Part shown: positions 50,289 to 60,354 of the stretch, in pieces | How positions within the stretch are numbered: the stretch's first letter is position 1 | Layout: every line of letters begins with the position of its first letter | Assembly (NCBI GenBank): GCA_902729315.2 | Contig: LR746268.1 | Coordinates: 2,225,501 to 2,289,500, forward strand | Reading direction: 5' to 3' | Source of the DNA: Spirodela intermedia | Taxonomy: Eukaryota; Streptophyta; Magnoliopsida; Alismatales; Araceae | Length of the DNA stretch: 64,000 bases | Made by a program: the position numbers and the translations under genes | Notes under the pieces: generated by a model | What the model was told of the DNA's origin: nothing | Seen by the model: the letters and a program-made list of their open reading frames with translations, nothing else | The model's database searches: none

Positions 50289-50855
50289 TCAAGCCCCTAG
50301 TTTACCACCTTTGATTGGTTGTTGGTCTGTGGGTGATACAAGCTCATGCATTTGAGAGTTACGCCATATAGTTAGAAGAGCTTGGTCAAAAAAATATTGA
50401 GGACGATCTGAATGAATGTTGGATAGCATTGACTTCAAAACCCCACGAAGATAGACAACATCTTGAATGAATATATGGGAGACATCCTTTGCAGAAAATG
50501 AGTGCTTTGATAGGGAGAAGTGGGCGTACTTGTTGAGCTGATCCACGAGCACCATTACTACATTAAACCCATTGGAAGGCAGCAGTTGAAGCAAACTAGC
50601 TAAAGACAATTTTTTTGACTTAGCAGGTAGTGACATACCTAGCAGGTGGAGACATATTGTCGAATTCGGCCCTTCATTCTCCTCTACATGAAGTTTTGCT
50701 GAATTCTCAAATAGATGTGGTGGAATCTCAAGTGTTTGGCTATGCAAGCGTCGTAGAATTCTTGGAGGATCAAAGGGATGACAATGGGCTGTTCTAAAAT
50801 CAACATGTGTCCCCTTCAAAATATTAATCTCTATTGCATCGCATATGTTGGCCAT
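50289..50855 (-). pseudogene. Integrase remnant of the Ty3/Gypsy element
   Basis: The 188-codon frame contains GFNVVMVLVDQLNKYAHF followed by a SAKDVSHIFIQDVV-like block, which are typical of the Ty3/Gypsy integrase core. Its end (SPTDQQPIKGG) corresponds to the family's PQTDGQTE region in altered form. The frame is broken relative to the family on both sides. Confidence 0.85.
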
Positions 50856-51539
50856 TTTCTTGGATGTTGGAGAACTTGGTCTTGAATTTTTGATAAATAA
50901 GGATCACTGTAATATTCATGGTGATTTAGTTGTCATCCAGCAATTCTAGCTATGTCAATTGATTAGTTCTCAGCTCATGCCTTATACTATATTTCAAAAT
51001 TGAATATCAATAGTTTAGGTTATCATTTTTGATATTCCAGCAGTACCTATCGCTGCTTTATGATAAACTTTAAGCTTTGCTGATCAGTGAAGATAGTAAA
51101 ACATTATCCTAACATGTAATGCTTCTATTTAAGGTTGTCAAGATGATCACTACTAATTCATATTCATAAATTGTTGTAAATTTTTTGATGGATGACAGTC
51201 CCTAGTTGAAATAGGCGATTGGTTTTTGCTTTTGCATCAATACATCTTCAATGCCTCTACACGACGAGTCTCCTTTCAATTAGAAGGTTAGTGTAAAATC
51301 AAGTAGAGAAAGTATTGAAGTAGAAGTCAATACCTTCTTAAGTTATTAGAATGCCTCTTCTAGCTTGCTCTCTCAATAGAAGGCATCAAGTTTTAGCAAT
51401 TGGGTCAAATTTCAAAGGAATTGGGTAGAGATCCAATGCATAAGGTAGACAATCCAGCACTACTCGAAGCTACACTTCTTCAAGTGAGTATGTAGTTAGT
51501 GCTGATTCAAGACTTTGAATACTTGGTTCAGGTAACCTC

Positions 51540-51770
51540 ATGGTCCTCTAGATCTTTTGTTGTATATCAAAATATAGTCATAGAAGATTGACACAAATTT
51601 TTAGAGAAATTGATGAAAGATTTTATTCATCAATGCTTGAAATGTGGTAGGGGTATTGGTGAGTCCAAGGGACATTACAAAGAACTCATAATGTCCTTTG
51701 TGAGTGTGGAATGTTGTCTTTGAAACGTCCTCTACTTTGACTCAAATATGGTGATACTATACTTGGAGGT
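51540..51770 (-). pseudogene. Reverse transcriptase remnant of the Ty3/Gypsy element
   Basis: One minus-strand frame reads [18 protein letters not shown] and then a [10 protein letters not shown] block, followed after a stop by YDYILIYNK, which stands where the catalytic FxDDILVY motif belongs. The second catalytic Asp is lost and stop codons interrupt the frame. Confidence 0.85.
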
Positions 51771-52479
51771 CTAACTTAAAGAAGATGTTAGTGACGTGAA
51801 ACAAGTTCCTCCATATGAATTAAGAATTGATCATGGACAACTATTAAGTTGAGGGTTTAGTAGTCCATACAAAATCTCCAAGTGCCTTCTTTCTTTTGGA
51901 TGAGGAGTGTAGGGCTCGAATATGAGCTTTACAAATGTTGTATAATTTCACCCTTGAGCATTTCTTTAACTATCTTATCTAATTCTATTTTCTCAAAGTA
52001 TGAGTAGCATAATGATTGAATATTGATAGGCGTAACTTATAGATTTAGGTTGATTTGGTGGTCAACCTCATGATGTGGTGGTAGGTCATATCACTCAATA
52101 AATACGTCTAAAAATTCAGGCCTTAGTCATTCCTCCCCTATAGTTGAATTTGTGCTTAACTTTATTGTTGATAGTTGGAAGAGTTCGAAGCATAAGTCGC
52201 CAATTTTCATGTACCTAGACAATGACTTCAATACAATCTTTACCTATTCTTCTATTCACTTCACCTTAAAAATCACTTGTTCCATCCCTATATAAAAACA
52301 GAATATACCTTCTTCAAGGTCTACATCAAATTGTTATAAAGACTTCAACCATTTCACATTGAGGACAACTTCTATTGTGGCTAGTGGAAAGAAAAGAAAA
52401 TCATTGTAGATGTGGATGTGTTCAAAGTCAATGAAGATTTAAGACACAAGCTCCATGCCATGCACCTACTCGCCAGATT

Positions 52480-52620
52480 TGGTGATGACCTTATACTATG
52501 AAATTTAGATGAGCAGCAGGTGTAGGTTATGGGCCAACTAGTTGTTGATGAAATTATGAGTTGTGCTAGTGTCCACCAAAATCATGACATGTGATTTCAA
52601 TCCTTTCACATAATTTCAAT
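52480..52620 (-). pseudogene. Retropepsin remnant of the Ty3/Gypsy element
   Basis: The minus strand encodes ILVDTSTTHNFI, a changed form of the DSGATHNFI active-site block of the aspartic protease, with a stop codon soon after. Its place between the gag and reverse transcriptase remnants is as expected. Confidence 0.75.
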
Positions 52621-52849
52621 GCTTCATGTATGTCCATGAGAGATTGTAATTTTCCTCCTTTGGTTTGGAACATTACTTTATGTAGCACATGTTATAGTGG
52701 CTCCAATCAACTAGTCTTCTTCTCATCATCTTGTGAGGCTAAGGTCTAACATTTTTGACTAACATGGCTCTAGGGCCACTTCTAGCTCCTCTATGAGCTT
52801 GAGGCATTGAGGTTAAGCTAGTGTGGATAGGTGAGACAAGATGTTGAGT

Positions 52850-53160
52850 AGTTTTCCTCACTAGTTGGGCCATCTTCATCATGTCTTCAAACCTTTGTGG
52901 ATTGAGCACATAGACCTCGACCTATATTTTGTCTTTGAGACCATTTAGGAAGGTATTCTCCAACATCAGGCTTGGAATATCTTGAATGATATTGGTGAGG
53001 AGCTCAAAATCTTCCTTGTATGTGGCCATGATATTGTGTTGGTAGAGGCTCAAAAGCTTATCATATAATGAATTTGATTGGTTGAAACTATACCTTTTTA
53101 ATAATTGATTACGAAAGTCATCACAATTTAGATGATAGTGCATAATCCATTGAAACTAGT
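52850..53160 (-). pseudogene. Gag remnant of the Ty3/Gypsy element
   Basis: The 73-codon frame at 52922-53143 carries a retrotransposon gag signature: FRNQLLKRYSFNQ and YKEDFELLTNIIQDIPS, ending in ENTFLNGLKDKI. The family sequence runs on in the same region to about 52850, where MMKMAQL can be read. Confidence 0.85.
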
Positions 53161-53762
53161 GCAAAGTTAGCTCATCCATGTTTAGCCCCACCAATATGAG
53201 TTTCTCTTATTCTAGAACCCCATACGTAGAAAAGTATGGCTTCGCTCTAAAGATCTAGCTTTTAAGTCCCAACCCATAAAAGGTCAATAATTCTAATCTT
53301 TGTCCTCACCACAATTTAAGTTGTTGCTCGTTAAAGATTAGGTTTGGTTGACCAAAGGGAGCCCTATTGGTTGGTGAGTTAGAATTATGATGTATGGGGG
53401 CCTCATTGTTGTTTCCCTTGTGAGAAATTGATCTTCTATAAATGGGCTCCTCGAGATTCTAGTCTCTAGAAAATAATCTTTCTTGGGCCAGGGGTTAAAT
53501 GTTAGGGAATTTTATTATATGATGAGTTGGAGGGATTATAAGACTTTGGTGATAGTACAAAGCTAGTTGTTTATCGTCATTTGTTATTGCATGAAGCTTT
53601 CCAATTGTCCTTTGAGTTCAACTTGTTTAATCTTGAGAGCTTCTTTGTTTATTTTGGCTGCTGAGTTGTTGATATTGATCGTTGTAGAGTTCCTCAAACT
53701 CTTTCTCAAAGAATTCAAATCAGTTGTCATGGGGCTTAGGCAACTTGGTGGAATGGTCGATT

Positions 53763-53776
53763 GGGCTTTGACACTA
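53763..53776 (-). other. Degenerate primer-binding site of the retrotransposon
   Basis: In minus sense, next to the 5' LTR, the sequence TAGTGTCAAAGCCC resembles the initiator-Met tRNA complement TGGTATCAGAGC at 9 of the first 12 positions. The mismatches are transitions, which fits decay. Confidence 0.65.
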
Positions 53777-53779
53777 ATG

Positions 53780-54321
53780 TGATGAGTGCCCTAAATTGAG
53801 GGTGGATGGACTTTGAGCCAAGGAGGAGGAAGAAATGACAAAGTATTGTAATTACTATTGACTTAGGGAATTACGATTATAATAAGGTCCTCATTCTCTA
53901 AGAAACTTGAGGATTTTAGAGAAATAGAAAGATAAAAATGAAGGGTAGGAATAGATGACTCTCACAAGAGTTCTTTGATGGATTACTTGCTCAATATGAC
54001 AAATCTCTAGGGTCTTCTTCCTTGATTGCCTTGTTTCATTCTTTTTTTTCTGTCTTTTTATAATCATTTTTTCCACATGACAAATCTTCAAGATCTTCTC
54101 TATGGTTTGCCTTAAGTTGTTTTATTGTTTACATTTCCCTAGACGCTTGACAGCCAAATCGGCCCTATCAACCATTAGAAAAATGTTATTAGTCACCACC
54201 CTTGGTGACGAACAATTGACCGATTGTCATTTGCCCAAGATCTATATACATGATCCCCTCTTGAAGCTGAATCTAAGATCTTGGCCCATGTGGGCATTTA
54301 ATTGAGGCTAATACCTTAACA
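53780..54321 (-). repeat. 5' LTR of the Ty3/Gypsy element
   Basis: This is the partner of the LTR at 49090-49571, about 60 bases longer. It contains an extra T-rich segment (around 54048-54120) and more AT substitutions. In plus sense it starts TGATGAGTGCC and ends ACCTTAACA. Confidence 0.9.
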
Positions 54322-54840
54322 TATTTGATAAAAAAGTTGGTGGGTGGCATTAGCTCTACTATAGATGGTGTACATGTGGATCAGAGAGTTGTGCACAAAT
54401 TCTCTAGAGTAAAGGATGTAAGGATGTAGTTCACCACCATGGCATGGATCTACTCGTTGAATTGTAGGGACCTAAGCCTAAAGTAGGACTTGAGGGTGCA
54501 AGAAAAGGTGAACTGATTGGGCAGTGCCGCCAACTCAGCCAACATCTAGAGGAAGATGGCAAGTGCTATGCGGGGGGAGCCACTAGCAATTAGGCCTCGA
54601 ATTATGATGTTGCAAGTAATGGCATTGGGGGTAGAGAGGTGGCGGAAGGCATTGAGGCGTAGCAAAGCTTGCCGAGGATAGAGAGTGTGGCAACATCAAG
54701 GAGGTCCTTGACAATGGAGTAGCAGGAAGGGAAGAGGCAAACCTTGATGAGGAGCATGTGTGTTTGGCAGAGCTCCTCAAGGGTTCGACATTGGCGAAGA
54801 AAGAGGACGAGCTAGTGGGAACACATTGACAAAGATGGTT
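54322..54840 (-). pseudogene. PPR pseudogene, N-terminal part, beyond the retrotransposon
   Basis: Minus-strand reading from about 54815 gives TLEELCQTHMLLIKVCLF and then LLDVATLS, the usual start of a PLS-class PPR protein. After a frame change it gives NAFRHLSTPNAITCNIIIRG and LASGSP-like repeat text, and near 54345-54390 FVHNSLIHMYTIYSRANATHQLFYQ, cut off by the LTR at 54321. Continuation into LVS-stop-NTMLVGYAKL on the far side (49071) makes sense as one repeat boundary. Stops and frameshifts are frequent here, and the base composition is far less GC-rich than in the C-terminal half. Confidence 0.85.
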
Positions 54841-54849
54841 GATCGGCAA

Positions 54850-57049
54850 AGGGCAGAGTTTTCACCATTGGAGAAAAAATGGTAACAATGAATGATCTCT
54901 TCTTGCACACACCAAGTTTTTAGACTCTATGATTTGACATTTTTACCATTTATACTCCATTGTTTTTGCATTTACTATGTTACTATGTTTTATTGAGCCA
55001 TATGTAATATTTCTACAATCTTAGCATAATTAATTAGTACATAATATTTTAACTTTGTAATATTGACATTAGAGCATTGTCTTCAAAAGGTAAGATGCTT
55101 ATTTTGAATAGGAGGATCACCAAAATGAAGCTTTCTCCTACCCAAAATGCCATTATTTTTCTCTAAAAAGTAAATGCTAGCATATTGTACATCACTAGAA
55201 ACATCATGTAAGTATGAGTCTTGCACCATTATTTATGAGCACACAAATTCAATTGAAACCATCATCCAAAAGAAAAAAGGCAATAAGAGAGTAAAAGAAT
55301 AATTCATCAACTCTATGTCACATTTAGAAAAAGATTGAGGGAGAAATAGAGTTGTTGAGGGCATATTAACCAAGATAAAATTTAAAGTTGATATCAATGT
55401 ATAAGTAATAGAATATTTGAGGATATATTGAAGAAAAAAAGTTATAGAAAATATTTTTCATCATAGAAGTATGAAGAATGAGGTAAAAGATAAACTTAGT
55501 AAGTTACTATATTTTAATATGCTTGTACACATCAGCAAATAGTCTAGTCGAGGTGGTGTACTTAAAGTGAACTCAAAAATATATAATGAAAGATATCTTG
55601 GGAGTATATAATGTTGGAGGATGTGATGAATCTATCAAAAGATGTTATGTAAGAAGTGTGTGTTGTAGGGAGATTAGTAGTAAAGAATCTGACATATTGC
55701 TCTGCAACTTAAGGCCTCTTGAAATCACATTTGATGAATAATAACTATTTTTGTTAATATGTGTGTGAGTTTCTCTTTTTAACAACAATAAAAAAAAAAT
55801 CTATATTATGCAGTCCCATACATACATTAATTGTTTTTACCATCTTATCCCATAATACTCGTGCATTGTTTATTATTATAATATTCTCATTTACATTACT
55901 TTATTTTATTATTTTAATTATATATTATCCTTATAGTCTTCAGTTTGTACATTGTCTACGAGGCTCGCTTAAACCTTTTGTCTTTCTATAAGCAATATTC
56001 ATTAGTCCCTATAATGCTCAACTATGCCTTTTAGATCAACATTTCTATTGTAATTATCAATTTTTCCTTGCTATAAAAGTTCCTAATGTACATATATTGA
56101 TATATATCTATATATATAGATATATAGATATGTACAAAATATTTTTCTTACAACCATAAATACAACCATATTTGCAATATGGATTGAAAGTGTCCATGAA
56201 AATATATTGTACCAACAATATAATTTTTTGTAATATCTTAGACATTTAGGGGTTGGATGGAACATAATATCTTAGAAAATTAGGGTTTGAATGAAACATA
56301 AGATCCTAGATGGTTAGGGGTTGGATGAAAGTTTTTGTATAAATCATTCAACATGAAGTATCTAGCTTTTCTCTAGCATTTGAGCTTCGTCAAGCATCTT
56401 TTTTATGACTTGCCAACTTGAGCACTTAAACTTTATGACCCTTGACGATAGAGCATTCCACTTTAATACCTTTTTGGCTCTAATTGAAAAAGATAATGCA
56501 GAAATATACTTTTGTGGTTCAGTCAAAGGGAATGAAGTTCACCAACAAATGAAACATGTTCACGTGTCTCACAAGGAATTAGAAGATACTCAAGAAAGTT
56601 ACATGGAAAAGGAAAAGAGAAGGGTATCAGATTCCTTCTTGTCTTTTCAACACTTTTGCCACCAACTTTCTACTTCTATTATTTGAATGATCTAATTTAA
56701 ACTTTTTAAAGTTATTTTTATTAAATATATTTATTTACATATACTTATTCAAAATAATTGTTAAGATGTTAATAGGTCAAACTAATGCCACATGCTTCAA
56801 AAGCTAAACATGTCATCAAGGAAGGGAGGCATGAGATTTGTAGCTAGAGAGAGAGAGAGAATCATAGATATGAGTCTAAGTTCATGATAGTGATCCATTG
56901 ATGGGCATAATTAGTCAAGAAGATCACATTGAGTAGACCATCTTGAAATTATAGTGGTATCTTAACAAAAAAGTTACCAAACTTTTTAAAGCATCCTCTA
57001 TATAAAGGTGGAGGACTTGGAAAGACTGGCAAAGCATTAGGTTGCAAAG
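54850..57049. other. AT-rich intergenic DNA, no gene recognised
   Basis: This stretch is uniformly AT-rich. A short ATAT-type palindrome (TATATATCTATATATATAGATATA) is at about 56099-56130. An open frame at 56405-56686 (+, 93 codons) follows a TATAAAT-like sequence at about 56336 but resembles nothing I know, so I do not call it a gene. A GA run is at 56846-56859. Old decayed transposon sequence is likely, but I cannot name a family. Confidence 0.4.
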
Positions 57050-57385
57050 ATGGTACCTCGCCACCAACAACGTGTTAGGTTCCTTGCCGATAGCCTCCCA
57101 ACTAAGAGTGAGAGATCAACAACTATAGGTGCATCTACTCATCTATCTTCAACTGAGGTGGTGAAACAAGGCCCTCACTTCCCCAACCTTCAGGCCATAT
57201 TCATCCAAAGTGTGATCCCTCAAGAAGACTTGTCAAAGACTAACAAGGCAGCAGAAAAGAAGGCCATTGAGGAAGTCCAGAAGAAACCCCCTCATAAGGG
57301 AATTGATGAAGAAGCTGAAGAGTTCATCCAACGAAGGAAAAAATTCTTGGAGTTTCAAATGCTTCTATCTACCAAGACAACCTAA
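57050..57385 (+). CDS. Candidate small protein with a DUF761-like C-terminus
   Basis: This is a single 111-codon frame starting with ATG at 57050. A clean TATATAAAGG box lies at about 56998-57007, some 45 bases upstream. The predicted protein is basic and hydrophilic, with no signal peptide or membrane segment. Its end (GIDEEAEEFIQRRKKFLEFQ) resembles the short DUF761 motif found at the C-terminus of many small plant proteins, where the pattern is acidic residues, AEEFI and a basic helix. The middle is Lys/Glu-rich. The surrounding DNA is AT-rich with no neighbour to suggest a role. It could be a real small gene, a decayed copy of one, or a chance frame. Confidence 0.4.
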   Translation: MVPRHQQRVRFLADSLPTKSERSTTIGASTHLSSTEVVKQGPHFPNLQAIFIQSVIPQEDLSKTNKAAEKKAIEEVQKKPPHKGIDEEAEEFIQRRKKFLEFQMLLSTKTT

Positions 57386-58346
57386 GTCAGAAGGATGGTG
57401 AAGACTACTATTACTCACCAACTGTTTAGCTTACATATCAATAAATGTACCAAAACCCTACAAACTTGTGCTTGCATGATGTGAATAATTTGCTTTAGTC
57501 CATCATGGATTGCTATCTAGCTTTTAGGGTGTTCTAGACTCCATATGCTTGTTTCATGAGATCTTCATGAAAGAATTTCTTCAAGTATGATCCAAGGTAA
57601 GAGTCAATTTCTAATTGTGTTTAGATTTCTATTGTACTTAATTAATATGGGTGTACTTACATTTAATTTTTAGATTCACCTTGTGCTTCATAATGGTCAA
57701 CTTCTATGCTCTTTATTGAGAAAATCTCACAAGTGGTAAGATACTTTACAAACCTACATAGCCATATAACTTTAAAATTCATCGATGGTTGAACTCATGG
57801 TTGATTTTTTTAAAACCATGGCTAAATTGGGTAAGAGCCAACATGAAAAACCATAGCCTAAGTAAGAATAGAGCTTTCCCAAAAAATTTAATGAATATCT
57901 TCTTTGGGTAGCCTTGATCTTCTTATATGCAAAGGGTAAACTCATCTCTAGTAGACAACTTCATATGATAGATTGCATGTGATAAAAAAAGGTGACCAAA
58001 AACAAAATCACCCAAAAAACTCTTTCTCATATTCTTGTTCTGCATCTTCCTTCTTCTCTTTGACATTGATTTTTACCTCTTCATGTCATTAGAGGGCTTG
58101 ATTATTAATACCCTTCACATCTCTATTATGGCCATGACCCAAAACCAATAGAGAAACCTTATAATACCCTTCATCATGATAACCATGCATCACTTGAACA
58201 TAAAACCCTATAAATGCTTCTCGAAAATCATTGAAGCCATAGACATAGGGAGAAATGTGATAGTTACTATAAGATCCCAAATATAAACTACTTATTACAC
58301 CATTGTGAAGCCCACAAGGCTATCTCACAAACACACCCATCTCAAC

Positions 58347-58393
<47 letters not shown>

Positions 58394-58930
58394 CATATAT
58401 ATACATATATATATATGTATATATATCATAGCTGCATAGTTGACAAGGGTAGGATGTGGAAGTCATTTCATGTGTTGTTCTTCATTTTGGGATGAAGACT
58501 AGGCCTTGTACGAGATCCGATCTATAACCTTACATGAGGCTTGATCTGGCCAATTAATATCCTAGTGAACTTTGCATTAACCCCAACGTGACCAACCATA
58601 GTGACCCTGAAAATCACGTGATCAGTATGATGCCCACCTAAAGTTCATTTGTTATCTTATTTTTTTTCTTTTTCCTGCAAAACATTGGGCTTGGCTCACC
58701 CAGCTAGCCAGCCAGCCAGATATAAGACCGGATGGCAGTAGCCCTTAAACGGGCCTACTAGCCACTGCGACTCGGCCTCCCCAACCTGGCTCGAACCACC
58801 CTGGCGCATATTTTCATCGGACTCGGTTTTCTAAACTTCTTCTTGGGCCCATAACCAACCTCTTAGGCCCAGCCCAAATAAGGGTAGGAACATAAATATC
58901 CCCATAATAGATAAATAAATAATACTATTT
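57386..58930. other. Intergenic DNA with CT and AT repeats
   Basis: AT-rich sequence without coding signal. A CT run lies at 58351-58390, followed at once by an alternating AT block with the near-palindrome ATATACATATATATATATGTATAT at about 58397-58425. Toward 58700-58900 the composition becomes GC-richer. Confidence 0.5.
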
Positions 58931-59806
58931 ATGAAGTGAGTGGGCTGATGTCGACGGTTATATTCTGGGAACCACCGTTAACTGTCGGGCCGCCGCCAGG
59001 ACCGCGTCAACGCCTGACAAGTCTCGAGGAAGCGGCGTACGAAGTCACCACCGCCACGTCATCCATCGCATGGCGTCATACCGCATTTGACCCGCCTCGT
59101 GAGAATATTTCAATAATTTTGCGCGTTAAACCTTGTTATTGCAAAGTTTTACGTCATCGATAATTTTGAATATCTCTCTCTCTCTCTTCAGGGAAGCGCT
59201 GCACGTCTCTTTTTTGGGTTCGATGGAGAGATAGAGAGAGAGAGAGCTTCTGGGAAGGCTATATTCTCTCTCCTCTCTTCAGGAAAGCACTTCACGTTTC
59301 TTTATTGGGTTTGGGTAGAGAGAGGGAGAGAGAGGGAGAGAGAGGAGGTCTTCTGGGAAGGCTCTATTCTCTCTCTCTATCTCCTCTCTTCAGGGAAGCA
59401 CTTCACGTTAGAGAGAGAGAGAGAGAGAGAGAGCCGCACCAGGTAAACCTGGAGGCGGGGAGTAAGCAACCGCGGAGCACAACAGCCCGCAGCGACCGGG
59501 ATCACCAGTCAACGTCGGAGACGCGTTGGCGTAAGCCGCTGGGCCAGGGACAAGCGAGTTGACCCCGTCGCGGAGAACCGATCCCGGTCTCAATCTACGA
59601 GTCCACGGCCCAAAGATTGCGTTTACTTAGCCCTGCAACTTGTCCTCGATAACCGCGCCCGGTCCTGCCATCGTGGTACGACGCGGTCGCGACCGCGAAG
59701 CTTTCTAACCCGCGCACTCTGAGGCGGCGCCTCGCCGGACCGTCTCTCTCTCTCTCTCTCTCATGCAGCAGCAAGCCCGTGGTTTGGGGAAAAAAAATCC
59801 TGACAC

Positions 59807-59854
<48 letters not shown>

Positions 59855-60354
59855 TCTCTCAAGAAAAAAAATCGTGGGTTTTGGCTAAATTTGCGGTCTT
59901 TACGCTTTGAATGTTTCCCTATGTAACGAGCCCCCTTCTCTCTCTCTCTCTCCGTGGAAGAGCGGCGGAGGACGTGAACAGCTTGTGAGGGCAGAGAAGA
60001 GGATACCCGCGGGGGCCCCTGCCGCCATTATTTAGTCTCCAGAATAATAGAAACAGCAGGGAGCAGCAGCGGCGGCGGCGGCGTCTCCCCCGGGAAGAAG
60101 ACGAGCGACGGAGGAGCAGCAGCAGGAAGAGGGCATATTCCGGCCAGCGGCGGCCGCATCGGCCATCCGATCCGGCGGCGCCGCCGCCTTGGTGCCCGGA
60201 AAAGGACGCCCTTTCAGTTCCTGCTCATAAAAAAAGGGGCGCAATCGAAGCTAGGAGCCCCCCCGGATTCTCATTCCCCTTCCTTTTTCTTCTCCGAGGA
60301 ACATCCCCAGGGGATTGGGGAGGAAAAGGGGAGCAGATTCTTGTCTCTATCAGG
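58931..60354 (+). promoter_or_regulatory. Upstream region and leader of the GT17 gene
   Basis: GC-rich DNA crowded with CT and GA runs (59169-59187, 59233-59246, 59320-59343, 59411-59433, 59742-59761, 59812-59852, 59938-59953). The purine- and pyrimidine-rich 60000-60354 part looks like a transcribed leader. GA/CT-rich core promoters without a TATA box are common for plant housekeeping genes. No coding frame here is supported. Confidence 0.45.
59165..59440. repeat. Three-copy ~90-110-bp repeat upstream of the GT17 gene
   Basis: A unit with CTCTTCAGGGAAGCACTTCACGT, then TTTATTGGGTT, then a GA run, then CTTCTGGGAAGGCT and TATTCTCTCTC occurs at about 59187, 59277 and 59387. The third copy is cut short after CACGT. 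The copies differ mainly in the length of their GA runs. Confidence 0.85.

Larger units (their letters stand above)
49090..54321 (-). mobile_element. Decayed Ty3/Gypsy LTR retrotransposon inserted in a PPR gene
   Basis: Two related direct repeats flank an internal region of about 4.2 kb. In the minus direction the remnants come in the order gag, protease, reverse transcriptase, integrase, which is the Ty3/Gypsy order. A primer-binding-site remnant adjoins the right repeat and a G-rich polypurine tract adjoins the left repeat, so the right repeat is the 5' LTR. Coding remnants contain many stops and frameshifts, and the internal DNA is AT-rich with an excess of apparent C-to-T and G-to-A changes, as expected from methylated-cytosine decay. 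No intact protein remains. Target-site duplication is not clear: the flanking five bases in minus sense are AAATA and GAATT, which share three of five positions. Confidence 0.93.
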
